Shown: positions 1 through 9,027 of the stretch, piece after piece
How positions within the stretch are numbered: position 1 is the stretch's first letter
Layout: every line of letters starts with the position of its first letter
Source: Desulfobacca acetoxidans
Lineage (GTDB): Bacteria; Desulfobacterota; Desulfobaccia; Desulfobaccales; 0-14-0-80-60-11
Assembly (NCBI GenBank): GCA_022736495.1
Contig: DZCR01000007.1
Span: forward strand, 1 to 39,718
Direction of reading: 5' to 3'
Length of the DNA stretch: 39,718 bases
Position numbers and translations under genes: made by a program
Notes under the pieces: generated by a model
Databases searched by the model: none
What the model saw: the letters and a program-made list of their open reading frames with translations, nothing else
What the model was told of the DNA's origin: nothing

Positions 1-8
1 TAACGAAA

Positions 9-296
9 TTAATGAAATTTTGATTTCATACTTTCCCAGGTTTTTTTCATCTCCTCCAGGGCCTTTTCCGAACCTGCCTTGAGGACCTCCCAGCTATCCC
101 CACTGGCCGCCTTGATCTCGTTGAGCTTCTGTTGGGCGGCTTCCTTCTGGGCCCGCAAATGGTCAAGCTGCTGATGCATCTGGATCTTGACGTCGGCGCT
201 GGCCTTATCGGCCTTGGCCTTGTACTCTTGCAGCTTGGCGGTCCATTCTTTGATCTGGGCCTCGATTTTTTCTTGATAGGCTTCTTTTAACCCCAT
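9..296 (-). CDS. Small charged coiled-coil protein
   Basis: A 95-residue, highly charged protein that is rich in Lys, Glu, Gln and Ala and has no hydrophobic segment. Heptad-like spacing runs through most of it, so it should be a cytoplasmic helical or coiled-coil protein. It resembles small stress-associated coiled-coil proteins in composition only, so no function is assigned. An ATG at 303-305 directly abuts the GAGAAGAGG ribosome site, which leaves no spacer. The in-frame ATG at 294-296 lies nine bases beyond GAGG and is preferred; the longer reading adds three residues. It is the last gene of the minus-strand series that begins at tkt. Confidence 0.6.
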   Translation of the reverse strand: MGLKEAYQEKIEAQIKEWTAKLQEYKAKADKASADVKIQMHQQLDHLRAQKEAAQQKLNEIKAASGDSWEVLKAGSEKALEEMKKTWESMKSKFH

Positions 297-351
297 GACC
301 TTCATCCTCTTCTCGTTGGTAGTTGCCGGAGCTTAAGCTTCTTCCCGAGAC

Positions 352-630
352 TCAGGATTTGTTCAAACGCGACCGCATTAGTAAGTAAATGGCCAGGCCA
401 CCCAGGCCCTGCCCGACTGTCAGGGCGCCCAGCAGGATGCGGTAAACGCTGCCTACCGGGTTCCATTCATGGTGAATCCAGGCTATGGCCTTAAACCAAA
501 AAGTTTCCCACGGGGTGCCCATAAGGGTCCCCAGAGCGATGAAGAGGCCAGTAAGGGCCTGGAGGGCCAGAAATCCCACCAGATAGATGCCCACAGTTCG
601 ATGGATTTTGCGAATATTGGCTTCCAACAT
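352..630 (-). CDS. Two-helix membrane protein, PepSY-TM-like
   Basis: A 92-residue protein with two hydrophobic helices, at about residues 13-35 and 60-84. They flank a Trp/His-rich loop containing HH at 53-54, and a further His lies at residue 10. The pattern of a His-Arg just before the first helix and a His-rich loop recalls PepSY-associated membrane helices, which may bind heme or pass electrons. That is a resemblance rather than a proven match. The ATG is preceded by GAGGT with five bases of spacing. It sits 98 bases downstream of the phosphofructokinase gene on the same strand. Confidence 0.55.
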   Translation of the reverse strand: MLEANIRKIHRTVGIYLVGFLALQALTGLFIALGTLMGTPWETFWFKAIAWIHHEWNPVGSVYRILLGALTVGQGLGGLAIYLLMRSRLNKS

Positions 631-728
631 GGGATACCTCGCATGGTCACTTGACCCGCACTCGAATAAACGGCGTATATTAAAAATAAGAATTATTCAG
701 TTCCAGGCAAGCTCGTTACATCTGCCCG

Positions 729-2429
729 CTATAAAGAATTCAATTGCAACGTGATAGGCTTGGTGTCCGCAGCCTGGCCCTCGAACTGAATGGGCCCGGG
801 AAAGCGGTAGTGGTCTTCATGGGCCCACTTTGGGCGTTCCTGCTCTAAAACCTTGAAGGCCGGCGACTCCAGGTCCACCTTCTGTTTGGCAATCACTAAT
901 TCCAGGCGTCCTTTGCGCTCCTCCAAATGCATCAGGGGCGCCAGGGGGATGCCGATGGGCTGCCACTCCGTCACCGGTTTGTGCAAGTCCTTGATAGCCG
1001 CCATATACCCGGTGGCGCCGTTGGCCAGCAGGCTGTAGGCCGCAAACCCCAGATTATAGCCGTAGTCGCAGTCGAACTTGGTCGGGAAGGTACCCCGGCC
1101 ATCATAGCCGTAGTAGTGGTTCTGGGTGCGCAAGGTGCCTTTGTAAATCCCCTTGGCTTTTTGCTTGCGCAGGTAAGTGGCTACCATCTCCAAAAGGATG
1201 CGCTCGGTGTTCACCAGGGAAAAGGGGAAGTTGCCGTGGCTGTCCCGGGGCAGCAGCAGGCCTCTCTGGAGCAGGGAGGGAAAGCCCAAAAAGACGCGGC
1301 TGTCATAGTCCCGCCAGATGTCGCTGTTGTCGATGAGCTGCACCTGTTCTTCATAGGAGAGCTTGTGGAAGGACTCGTCTTCCGAGGCCTCCCGATTGTA
1401 GGCCGCAATGATGTAGCTGATCTTGATGATCAGAATGTTGACTTCGTGGATGAATTCCAGGATGCCCTCGGGAACCAGGATAGTGCCGTAATTCTTGCCC
1501 TGTCGGGCCCGGTCCACGATAACATCGGCGATGAGGCGCACCACGTTGTGGATGGTGAGTTCCTTTTCTTCGATTTCCTCGCCGATGAGGATGACATTGG
1601 GGTGGGTCTGGAAGGCCACTTCCAGGGCGATGTGGGAGGCGCTGCGCCCCATCAGGCGGTTGAAATGCCAGTACTTTAGGTCGGACTTGCAATCGGAGTT
1701 GAGATTGCCCACTTCGGTGGCGAAGGCCATGCAGGCGGAGTGAAATCCAAAGGGGGTTTGGAGCAACCCCGGCACCTGGAGGTCGCCGTCGATGGTCTTG
1801 GGGATGCCGATGACCTGGGTGCCGATGCCCCGGAGGTTTTCCGCCAAAAACGCGGCATTGGTGTTGGAATCGTCCCCCCCCACTACCACCAGGCCCGACA
1901 ACTTCAGGGCGACGCAGGTTTCCCGGCATTGCTTCATTTTCTGAGGGGTGTCGATCTTATCCCGGCCGGTGCCCAACATGTGGAAGCCGCCGGAATTCAG
2001 GTACTGCGAGACCATAGCGCCGGTGACTTCCAAGTGTTTATCGGTGATGATGCCTTTGGGGCCGGCCAGAAAGCCGATCACCTTGCTGTCGGGATGGGCC
2101 CGCTTGGCCGCATGGTAAAGGCCGGCGATGACGTTGTGGCCGCCCGGGGCCGGCCCCCCGGAGAGCACGATGCCCAGGCGCCGGGGCAATTGTTTGCGCG
2201 GCTGGTCTTCGGGCACGATCTCCAGCAAAGGGTTTTTGCTCACGAAGGGCAACTGTTCCTGGGCCACCTTCAGCACTTCCAGGTCCAACCCGTCCAGAGG
2301 GCGGGTGAGGCCGGTCCCCGCCGCCAGGCACGGACATAGGTGGGGTTGATAGAACCGGCGTCCAGCCTGGAAAGTCGTTTCATTGCCAAGCAGCGCTTCG
2401 ATGGCGGTCTGCCGGGGTTCGCTTGCCAT
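729..2429 (-). CDS. pfp: Diphosphate--fructose-6-phosphate 1-phosphotransferase (PPi-PFK)
   Basis: Phosphorylates fructose 6-phosphate reversibly with pyrophosphate instead of ATP; cytoplasmic. The protein is 566 residues, the length of the long (plant-like) PPi-PFK group rather than the 320-residue ATP enzyme. The phosphoryl-donor loop reads GGDDS (184-188); the second Asp in place of Gly is the known mark of PPi use. The catalytic PKTIDGD motif is at 210-216. An upstream ATG (2433-2435) directly abuts GGAAGGAGG, so the ATG two codons later, with six bases of spacing, is preferred. It follows rpe by 189 bases and connects the pentose phosphate genes to glycolysis. Some PPi-PFKs also accept sedoheptulose phosphates, which would suit this context, but nothing in the sequence decides that. 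Confidence 0.93.
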   Translation of the reverse strand: MASEPRQTAIEALLGNETTFQAGRRFYQPHLCPCLAAGTGLTRPLDGLDLEVLKVAQEQLPFVSKNPLLEIVPEDQPRKQLPRRLGIVLSGGPAPGGHNVIAGLYHAAKRAHPDSKVIGFLAGPKGIITDKHLEVTGAMVSQYLNSGGFHMLGTGRDKIDTPQKMKQCRETCVALKLSGLVVVGGDDSNTNAAFLAENLRGIGTQVIGIPKTIDGDLQVPGLLQTPFGFHSACMAFATEVGNLNSDCKSDLKYWHFNRLMGRSASHIALEVAFQTHPNVILIGEEIEEKELTIHNVVRLIADVIVDRARQGKNYGTILVPEGILEFIHEVNILIIKISYIIAAYNREASEDESFHKLSYEEQVQLIDNSDIWRDYDSRVFLGFPSLLQRGLLLPRDSHGNFPFSLVNTERILLEMVATYLRKQKAKGIYKGTLRTQNHYYGYDGRGTFPTKFDCDYGYNLGFAAYSLLANGATGYMAAIKDLHKPVTEWQPIGIPLAPLMHLEERKGRLELVIAKQKVDLESPAFKVLEQERPKWAHEDHYRFPGPIQFEGQAADTKPITLQLNSL

Positions 2430-2618
2430 CACCATCCTCCTTCCGGAATCTTCGTGTCAGGGTTTGCAAGATCTCGCGTAGCGGCTACAGGTTTGGATAA
2501 AATCACCGCAGTTCTCATCATACACCAGGAGCAGTTCTAAGAGAAACAATTGATCGTGCCGGTCCCTGGTTATTCTTGGGGTCCTGAAACAGGCCCAGAC
2601 CCAGGGTAAGGTTCGCCA

Positions 2619-3272
2619 CTACTTCAACAATTCCCGCAGTCGCCGCGCATTTTCTCCGAGGGGCTGGTCATTAAAAAGCCCCGAGCCGGAGACGAACACA
2701 TCCGCTCCCGCGGCCGCCAGGTCCCCGATGGTGTCCACGTGCACCCCGCCGTCCACCTGGATGAGGACATCCAAGGCCCGCTCATCAATCATCTGCCGCA
2801 GCCGTCGAACCTTGGGAAGGACCGCGGGGATGAATTTCTGGCCGGAAAAACCGGGATTTACCGACATCAGCAGCACCATGTCCACTTCCTCCAGGACGTA
2901 TTCCAGGCAGTTTAACGGGGTGGCGGGGTTCAGGGTCACCGTGGCCTTGGCCCCGGCTTCCTTGATTTGTTGGATGAGCCGATCCAGGTGCACCGTGGCT
3001 TCAACATGTACCCCCAACCAATCGGCCCCGGCCTTGACAAAATCTTCGACGTAGCGTTCGGGGTTGCTGATCATCAAGTGGACATCCAGGGGCAGAGCGG
3101 TAGCCTGCTTGAGGGCCCGGGTCACTGCGGGACCGATAGTGATATTAGGGACGAAATGCCCATCCATGACGTCCACATGAATCCAATCGATGCCGGCTTT
3201 TTCGGCTTCCCTTACCTGCTCGGCCAGCCGACCGAAATCCGAGGATAAAATCGAGGCAGACAGCTTTTTCAT
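2619..3272 (-). CDS. rpe: Ribulose-phosphate 3-epimerase
   Basis: Interconverts ribulose 5-phosphate and xylulose 5-phosphate in the non-oxidative pentose phosphate branch. It is a 217-residue TIM barrel of normal length. The N-terminal SSDFG segment, the metal/catalytic HVDVMDGHFVPN motif (about 32-43), the HLMI strand with its metal His, and the C-terminal VDGGV and phosphate-binding VSGSGLF motifs are all present. The ATG follows GGAG by five bases. It lies 195 bases downstream of pgl, with a weak terminator-like hairpin between them, so it may have its own promoter. Confidence 0.95.
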   Translation of the reverse strand: MKKLSASILSSDFGRLAEQVREAEKAGIDWIHVDVMDGHFVPNITIGPAVTRALKQATALPLDVHLMISNPERYVEDFVKAGADWLGVHVEATVHLDRLIQQIKEAGAKATVTLNPATPLNCLEYVLEEVDMVLLMSVNPGFSGQKFIPAVLPKVRRLRQMIDERALDVLIQVDGGVHVDTIGDLAAAGADVFVSGSGLFNDQPLGENARRLRELLK

Positions 3273-3420
3273 GCATTCTCCAGTGTCTCTTTTTTGCTGA
3301 TCAAAGATGAGTGGGGTTAACGTTCAACTTACCCCTGGTATCGGGAGAAAATCAAGTTGGGAATGCCGACTGGAGGAATTTTGTCTGAACAATCATTTCT
3401 CTGGAGACGCGGGGCTTGGA

Positions 3421-3452
3421 AAAGGCAGGCTTATATCAAGGCGATGCCTGCG
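3421..3452 (-). terminator. Weak intrinsic terminator after pgl
   Basis: On the minus strand GCAGGC (3452-3447) can pair with GCCTGC (3431-3426) across a 15-base loop, followed by C and TTTT. The stem is short and the T-run only four bases, so termination may be partial. It lies just after the pgl stop codon. Confidence 0.35.
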
Positions 3453-3467
3453 GGATGATTTTGCGCC

Positions 3468-4208
3468 CTAAGCAAGGTAACCTTTTTCGTCCGCCACTCG
3501 GGCGGCCGCCTTCAGGTCCGTCAGCCAGAGAAGTTCGCCGGATTGCGGTTGAATGAGTTGGGCCGGCAGGCGTTCCGGGTCCCGGGGGCCATGCAGGATT
3601 TTCCATAAGACCCCAGCCTTAGCCTCGCCCGCCACCAAAAAGGTCACCAGCGCCGCCTGGTTGATGAAGGGGGCGGTCAAGCTAACTCGATAGAGGTCTT
3701 GGTCGGACACGAAGACTTCCGCGGCCCAGCGCTCGGTTTCGTTCAGTATTGCGGTCCCCGGAAATAGCGAGGCGGTGTGACCGTTGTCCCCTAACCCCAA
3801 TAACACCAAATCCAGGCGGGGGGGACGCCCCGAAAAAAATTGCCGCAAAAGTGCCTCGTAGCGACGGGCTGCTTCCGCCGGCGCCTGGGCGCAATTCAAG
3901 AGGTGAATCTGGCTTTCGGGGATGGGCACGTGGTCCAGCCAGGCCGCCTTGGCCATGCGGGCGTTGCTCCGGGGGTCGTCCAGGGGCACGCAGCGCTCAT
4001 CCCCCCAGAAGATGTGCATGCGATGCCAGGGGGCCTGATCCCGGCATGGCGGAGCGGCCAGCAATTCATAGGTGCGCCGGGGTGTAGCGCCCCCCGACAG
4101 GGCCACGCTGAACCGGCCTCGGGCGGCCACGGCCTGGTTTGCCTGTTCTATCAGAAGGCGTGCGGCGGCCTGGCTCAAGGATTCCAGGTCGGGATACACT
4201 TTGATCAT
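3468..4208 (-). CDS. pgl: 6-phosphogluconolactonase
   Basis: Hydrolyses 6-phosphogluconolactone to 6-phosphogluconate, between zwf and gnd in the oxidative branch. It has 246 residues, normal for the DevB/SOL family, with the [11 protein letters not shown] phosphate-binding segment near the N-terminus, the WGDER motif and the [15 protein letters not shown] motif. The ATG at 4206-4208 overlaps the zwf stop codon as ATGA, so translation is probably coupled to zwf. An in-frame ATG further upstream at 4253 would add 15 residues lying inside zwf; it was rejected in favour of the ATGA overlap. Confidence 0.94.
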   Translation of the reverse strand: MIKVYPDLESLSQAAARLLIEQANQAVAARGRFSVALSGGATPRRTYELLAAPPCRDQAPWHRMHIFWGDERCVPLDDPRSNARMAKAAWLDHVPIPESQIHLLNCAQAPAEAARRYEALLRQFFSGRPPRLDLVLLGLGDNGHTASLFPGTAILNETERWAAEVFVSDQDLYRVSLTAPFINQAALVTFLVAGEAKAGVLWKILHGPRDPERLPAQLIQPQSGELLWLTDLKAAARVADEKGYLA

Positions 4209-5758
4209 GGCTGAGCCATCGTCACCCGGCAGACGGGTTGGTCTCCCTGACATTGGAGAAACGTAGGCGTCACCCAGCTACGCGCGTCCTGGGCGATCAA
4301 CGTGTCGGCGGCGTCCGGGCCCCAGTTGCCTGCGGCATAGTTGGGAAAGTCCGTGGGGGTGACGGCGTTCCAGACCTGCAGGATCGGCATCAGGATAGAC
4401 CAGGCGACTTCCGTCTGGTCGGCTCGCATGAATAAAGTGGCGTCTCCCACCATCACGTCCAGCAGCAGGGTCTCATAGGCCTCCGGCGTCGCTACTTGAA
4501 AGGCCTCCCGGTAGAAAAATTGCATCATTACCGGGGATAACCGCAGGGTCGGGCCGGGATATTTGGACTCAAACCGGATAAAGATGCCTTCCTCGGGCTG
4601 AATGGCGATGATCAGCCGGTTGGGCCGCCAGTCCATCACCGACGCGGACGGGAAACTCTGATGGGGCACCCCCTTAAACTGGATGGAGACCTCCGAGATC
4701 TTGGTGGGCAGACGCTTGCCGGTTCGCAGGTAAAAAGGCACGCCCTGCCAGCGCCAATTGTCCACCTCAAGTTTAACCGCGGCAAAGGTGTCAATGGCAG
4801 AATCGGGGGCCACGCCGGTTTCAGAACGGTAGCCCTTGACCATTGCGCCATCTATGGCGCCTGGGCCATATTGACCCCGCACCGCAAACCGGTAGACCTG
4901 GTCCGGCGGGATGGGGCGGATGGCCCGGAGCACGTCCACCTTTTTGTTGCGCACTTCGTTGTCGCTGAAGGAGATCGGCGGCTCCATGGCAATGAGGCAC
5001 ATGATGGTGAGCAGGTGGTTTTGGACCATATCCCGCAGGGCCCCGGCGTGGTCGTAATAGTGGGCCCGGCTGCCCACGCCCTCGGCCTCCGCCACCGTAA
5101 TCTGTACGTGATCGATATAATGGCGGTTCCAGACGGGCTCAAACAGGGTGTTGGCAAAGCGGAAGGCCAGAATATTTTGGACCGTCTCTTTGCCCAGATA
5201 GTGGTCGATGCGAAAAATCTGGGATTCCTGGAAGATCTCCCCCAGGTCGCGATTCAGCTTTTGGGCGGATTCCAGGTCATAGCCAAACGGCTTTTCCACC
5301 ACGATGCGGGACCGTTTGCGGTCCTGGTTCAGTTTGGCCTTGCCCAACTCCCGGGCTATGGGGTCGATCATGCGGGGCGGCAGACTCAAGTAAAAGATGC
5401 GGTTGGCCTTGGTATCCCAGTTCTTGTCCTGATCCGCCAGCTTCTTGGCCAGTTCCCCGAAGACCTCGGATTTGTCTAAATCTGCCGCCATAAAATTCAG
5501 GTGGACGGCAAAGCCCTGCCACTCCTCATCCTGGGTCTTGCCCCGCCGGGAAAATTTGTCCACCCCCTCCCTTAGATGTTGACGAAATTCGTCATCGCTG
5601 GTATGCCGGTGGCCTGTGCCGACGATGGAAAACTTCTCCGGCAACCACTTGTCCAGATACAGGTTATAGAGGGCGGGGATGAGCTTGCGCCAGGCAAGGT
5701 CGCCGGCGCCCCCGAAGATAACGAAGACCGTGGGGTCCGGCCGGTGATCGGTTCCCAT
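4205..5758 (-). CDS. zwf: Glucose-6-phosphate 1-dehydrogenase
   Basis: Oxidises glucose 6-phosphate to 6-phosphogluconolactone and produces NAD(P)H. It has 517 residues. The N-terminal Rossmann loop reads [11 protein letters not shown] (15-25), a variant of the common GASGDLTxRK. The active-site signature RIDHYLGKE is intact at 183-191, and a VEKPFG motif precedes it. The ATG follows GGAGG by four bases. It overlaps pgl by four bases downstream and lies 49 bases after gnd; that gap carries an 11-bp inverted repeat just ahead of the ribosome site. Coenzyme choice cannot be read from the sequence with certainty. Confidence 0.96.
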   Translation of the reverse strand: MGTDHRPDPTVFVIFGGAGDLAWRKLIPALYNLYLDKWLPEKFSIVGTGHRHTSDDEFRQHLREGVDKFSRRGKTQDEEWQGFAVHLNFMAADLDKSEVFGELAKKLADQDKNWDTKANRIFYLSLPPRMIDPIARELGKAKLNQDRKRSRIVVEKPFGYDLESAQKLNRDLGEIFQESQIFRIDHYLGKETVQNILAFRFANTLFEPVWNRHYIDHVQITVAEAEGVGSRAHYYDHAGALRDMVQNHLLTIMCLIAMEPPISFSDNEVRNKKVDVLRAIRPIPPDQVYRFAVRGQYGPGAIDGAMVKGYRSETGVAPDSAIDTFAAVKLEVDNWRWQGVPFYLRTGKRLPTKISEVSIQFKGVPHQSFPSASVMDWRPNRLIIAIQPEEGIFIRFESKYPGPTLRLSPVMMQFFYREAFQVATPEAYETLLLDVMVGDATLFMRADQTEVAWSILMPILQVWNAVTPTDFPNYAAGNWGPDAADTLIAQDARSWVTPTFLQCQGDQPVCRVTMAQP

Positions 5759-5769
5759 AAGACCTCCTG

Positions 5770-5799
5770 GTTCAAGGTTCTAAACTTTGAACCTTGAAC
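5770..5799. repeat. Perfect 11-bp inverted repeat upstream of zwf
   Basis: GTTCAAGGTTC (5770-5780) and GAACCTTGAAC (5789-5799) are exact inverted copies around an 8-base AT-rich loop. The element fills most of the gnd-zwf gap and ends next to the zwf ribosome site. No T-run follows, so it is not a typical terminator. A messenger-stabilising hairpin or a repeat-family copy are both possible. Confidence 0.6.
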
Positions 5800-5807
5800 T
5801 TGCGTCA

Positions 5808-7223
5808 TTACTTCCCCCATTCAGTATGGAAACTGCCGGCGGCGTCGATGCGTTCATATTGGTGCGACCCGAAGAAATCCCGTTGGGCCTGGAGCAGGTT
5901 GGCCGGCAGGACTGCGCTGCGGTAGGAGTCGAAGTAGCCCAGGGTCACCATGAAGGCCGGGGCCGGCAGCCCCAAGGTTGCGGCCACCTGCACCACTTCC
6001 CGCAAGTCGGCCTGTCGGCTCAGAAATTCTTTGCCCAGGTGGGGGTCCATGAGGAGATTGGCCAGGTCGCTCTTGGCTTTGTAAGCATTGCGGATATCCT
6101 CCAGGAGGGCCGCCCGGATGATGCAGCCGCCCCGCCAGATGCGGGCCACGGCCTCCAGGTCCAGATTATAGGCATAGGCTCTTGAAGCCTTATGAAGCAG
6201 GGCCATGCCCTGGGCGTAGGTGACGATCATGGCGGCGTACAGGGCGTTGCGCAACTGGCCGATGAAGCGCTCCTTATCCCCCGTAAATGTAGGGGTGGGC
6301 CCTCCCAGGACCTGGGCCGCGGCCAGGCGCTCCTCCTTGGCCCCCGACAGATCCCGCATGACCACCGCTACGTCAATGGTGGGCGTTCCCGTCTGGAGGT
6401 CCATGGCGTCCCAGGAGGTCCACATGCCGGTGCCCTTTTGCTTGGCCTTGTCCAGGATCATATCAACTAAAAACTTGTCGGTGCGGTCATCTTTTTTGGC
6501 AAAGATTTTGGCGGTGATTTCAACCAAGTAAGAGTTGAGTTCGGCCTGATTCCAGGTGTCATAGATGGGGGCTAAATCCTGAGGCGTCAGGCCCAGACCC
6601 CTATTCATAAGATCGTAGGTCTCCACGATCAGTTCCATGATGCCGTACTCGATACCGTTATGGACCATCTTGACATAGTGGCCCGCAGAGCCCGGCCCGA
6701 GGTACGTGACACAGGGTTCGCCTTTGACATGGGCCGAGGCCGCCTCCAAGATGGGGCCCACCCGATCGTACATTTCCTGGGAGCCACCGGGCATCAGGCT
6801 GGGCCCATAGCGGGCGCCGGCCTCGCCCCCGGAGATCCCCATGCCCATGAAGCGCAGGTTTTTCCCGGAAAGGAATTCGCTGCGCCGATTGGTGTCGGTA
6901 AAATGGGAGTTGCCGCTATCAATGATAAGATCGCCGGGGTCAAGCAACGGCACTAGTTCCCGGATCACCGCATCCACCGGATCGCCGGCCGCCACCAGTA
7001 CAATCAGGGCCCGGGGCTGTTTCAGCAGGCTAATGAATTCTTGCAAATTGTAACCTGCTTTAACGGGGCGGGAGCCCACCTCGTTTTCCAGGAATTCTTT
7101 GGTCTTCTCGGTGGTCCGGTTATACACGGCCACGGAATAGCCATGGTCCGCCATGTTCAGGACGAAATTGCGGCCCATGACCCCCAAGCCGATCAAGCCA
7201 ATATCGCAACCCTGACTGCTCAT
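5808..7223 (-). CDS. gnd: 6-phosphogluconate dehydrogenase (decarboxylating)
   Basis: Converts 6-phosphogluconate to ribulose 5-phosphate and CO2 with reduction of NADP. It has 471 residues, the usual long form. The dinucleotide loop GLIGLGVMGRN starts at residue 9, followed by the NADP-type NRTTEK turn. Substrate motifs SGGEAGARYGPSLMPGG and MVHNGIEYG and the C-terminal QAQRDFFGSH are present. The segment usually written GTGKWT reads GTGMWT here, with Met267 where the family has a substrate-phosphate-binding Lys (Lys260 in the sheep enzyme). The true start is the ATG at 7221-7223, six bases after GGAGGAG; a longer open frame upstream has no homology. It lies 43 bases after the HAD gene. Confidence 0.95.
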   Translation of the reverse strand: MSSQGCDIGLIGLGVMGRNFVLNMADHGYSVAVYNRTTEKTKEFLENEVGSRPVKAGYNLQEFISLLKQPRALIVLVAAGDPVDAVIRELVPLLDPGDLIIDSGNSHFTDTNRRSEFLSGKNLRFMGMGISGGEAGARYGPSLMPGGSQEMYDRVGPILEAASAHVKGEPCVTYLGPGSAGHYVKMVHNGIEYGIMELIVETYDLMNRGLGLTPQDLAPIYDTWNQAELNSYLVEITAKIFAKKDDRTDKFLVDMILDKAKQKGTGMWTSWDAMDLQTGTPTIDVAVVMRDLSGAKEERLAAAQVLGGPTPTFTGDKERFIGQLRNALYAAMIVTYAQGMALLHKASRAYAYNLDLEAVARIWRGGCIIRAALLEDIRNAYKAKSDLANLLMDPHLGKEFLSRQADLREVVQVAATLGLPAPAFMVTLGYFDSYRSAVLPANLLQAQRDFFGSHQYERIDAAGSFHTEWGK

Positions 7224-7266
7224 ATAATTCTCCTCCACTTCTAGATTTGCTGCTTGCGGCCAATGG

Positions 7267-7884
7267 CTATTCCTGCAGCCCCAACACCTGCAATCTGTCG
7301 CGGGTGACCTCAAAGGCGGTATGGTGAATACCATGGAACCCCAGGCTCTGGGCGATCTCCACAAACAGGGCCCGATCGTCTATGTAAACCGACCGGGTTG
7401 GATCCGCCTGGGAGATATCCAGGGCTATGCGGTAAATGTCCTCATCCGGCTTACGGAAATGGACAAAACAGGATGATACGAAATAATCAAACAGGGCCGT
7501 GAGATCGAATTTCCTGATGCGATAAATGGTCAATTCCCGCCCCTCGTTGCTGATGGCTGCGGTCTTCAGACGGTATTTCCACTTGAGGGCGCTCACCAGG
7601 TTGATCATCTCCACCTTGGCTTGGGACTGTGCAAACATGAATTCTTTAAAGTCCTCCCGGGTAAAGGACCGCTCCCGGTAGAACACCACCCGGTTCAGGT
7701 AGGTATCCAGACTGAGTTTGCCTTGCTCATAGGTGTCGAAGCTCATCTTGTGCCGGTCGTTCAAATCCTCCAGGTCCAGGCCGAAGCTTATGGCCGCGTC
7801 CCGGCGCATGTGGCGGTCCCAGCCGTTAGTGAGCAAAACCCCGCCAATATCCGAAAAGATATGCGTAATAGCGGTGGCACTCAT
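7267..7884 (-). CDS. HAD-superfamily phosphatase, YihX-like
   Basis: A 205-residue cytoplasmic HAD hydrolase. Motif I reads SDIGGV, with nucleophile Asp12 and Gly at the +2 position, as in the FDLGNV-type sugar-phosphate phosphatases. Motif II is the Ser in AAISNEG, motif III is the Lys in FRKPDEDIY, and motif IV is VYIDD. A helical cap domain lies between motifs I and II. It begins three bases after the tal stop codon and sits between tal and gnd, so it is very likely co-transcribed with the pentose phosphate genes. A phosphatase acting on a sugar phosphate or a pathway side product is a reasonable inference; the substrate is not known. Confidence 0.8.
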   Translation of the reverse strand: MSATAITHIFSDIGGVLLTNGWDRHMRRDAAISFGLDLEDLNDRHKMSFDTYEQGKLSLDTYLNRVVFYRERSFTREDFKEFMFAQSQAKVEMINLVSALKWKYRLKTAAISNEGRELTIYRIRKFDLTALFDYFVSSCFVHFRKPDEDIYRIALDISQADPTRSVYIDDRALFVEIAQSLGFHGIHHTAFEVTRDRLQVLGLQE

Positions 7885-7887
7885 TAG

Positions 7888-9015
7888 TTACCCCTTGGCC
7901 GCCTGGCGTTTGGTTTCCAGGGTATTCATCAGGGAGTCAAAGGGTTTATTGAACTTGTCCACCCCTTCGTCTTCCAACTGCTGAGTCGCCTGATTGAGGT
8001 TAATCCCCAGCTCCGGGAGGCGCTGGAGGTAACTGGCGGCCCGGTCCACGGCCTCCGTGAGGCGGCAGGCGGGGTTGCCGTGGTCCCGGTAAGCCTCCAG
8101 GGTCTCCAGGGGCAGGGTGTTAACAGTCTCAGGCCCGATGAGGGGTTCCACATATTTGACATCGGGGTACGCCGGGTTCTTGGTGCTGGTGCTGGCCCAG
8201 AGGAGGCGCTGGGGCCGGGCCCCCTGCAGGGCCAGGTTCTTGAACCGGCCGCTCCCGAAGATTTGCTGGTAGATGGTGTAGGCGATTTGGGCGCTGGCGA
8301 TGGCGATCTGTCCCTGCAGTTCCTGGGCCCCCTTGGCATTGGGCCCGCCCGCAGTGGCGATTATTTCCAGTTTGGGATCCAGCAGCACATCGATGCGGCT
8401 CAAAAAGAAACTGGCCACCGACGCCACCCGGTACAGGGATTGGCCCTGGGCCACCCGGGCTTCCAGACCGGAGATATACGCTTCCGCCACCTCCTGGTAC
8501 CGGGGCAGGCCGAAAAGCAGGGTGACGTTGACGTTGATGCCCTCGCTGATGAGCTGCCGGATGGCCGGCAAGCCCTCCTTGGTGGCCGGGACTTTGATCA
8601 GAACATTGGGGCGGTCCAGGGCTTGCCACAAGAGCCGGGCCTCGGTAATGGTGCCCTGGGTGTCGTGCGCCAGGTGGGGGTTGACCTCCAGGCTAATGAA
8701 GCCGTCTTTGCCGCCCACCCGGTCATAGAGGGGCCGGAAGACGTCCGCGCCCTGCCCTACGTCCGCCACGGTAAGGGTCTGGTAGATCTCCTGGATGGAA
8801 TGACCCGCCTGGGCCAGTTTCCGGATATCTGCGTCGTAGTCATCGGACCTGGCAATGGCCTTCTCGAAAATGGCCGGGTTGGAGGTGACCCCTTTGAGTC
8901 CGTCGTCATCGATAAATTTTTTCAGTTCCCCGGATTCAATCATTTTTCGCCGGATATAATCCAGCCAGATGCTCTGGCCAAATGTCCCCAGTTTCACCAA
9001 AGGGTTTTCTTTCAT
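7888..9015 (-). CDS. tal: Transaldolase (long form)
   Basis: Moves a dihydroxyacetone unit between sedoheptulose 7-phosphate and glyceraldehyde 3-phosphate. It has 375 residues, matching the longer transaldolase group (about 370) rather than the 220-residue form. The start GQSIWLDYI and the GVTSNPAIFEKAI motif identify the family, the Schiff-base Lys lies in NVLIKVPAT, and the LLWASTSTKNP segment is intact. The ATG is served by AGGAG. It follows rpiB by 12 bases and precedes the HAD gene by three, so the three form one transcription unit. Confidence 0.95.
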   Translation of the reverse strand: MKENPLVKLGTFGQSIWLDYIRRKMIESGELKKFIDDDGLKGVTSNPAIFEKAIARSDDYDADIRKLAQAGHSIQEIYQTLTVADVGQGADVFRPLYDRVGGKDGFISLEVNPHLAHDTQGTITEARLLWQALDRPNVLIKVPATKEGLPAIRQLISEGINVNVTLLFGLPRYQEVAEAYISGLEARVAQGQSLYRVASVASFFLSRIDVLLDPKLEIIATAGGPNAKGAQELQGQIAIASAQIAYTIYQQIFGSGRFKNLALQGARPQRLLWASTSTKNPAYPDVKYVEPLIGPETVNTLPLETLEAYRDHGNPACRLTEAVDRAASYLQRLPELGINLNQATQQLEDEGVDKFNKPFDSLMNTLETKRQAAKG

Positions 9016-9027
9016 ACCAGAATTCTC

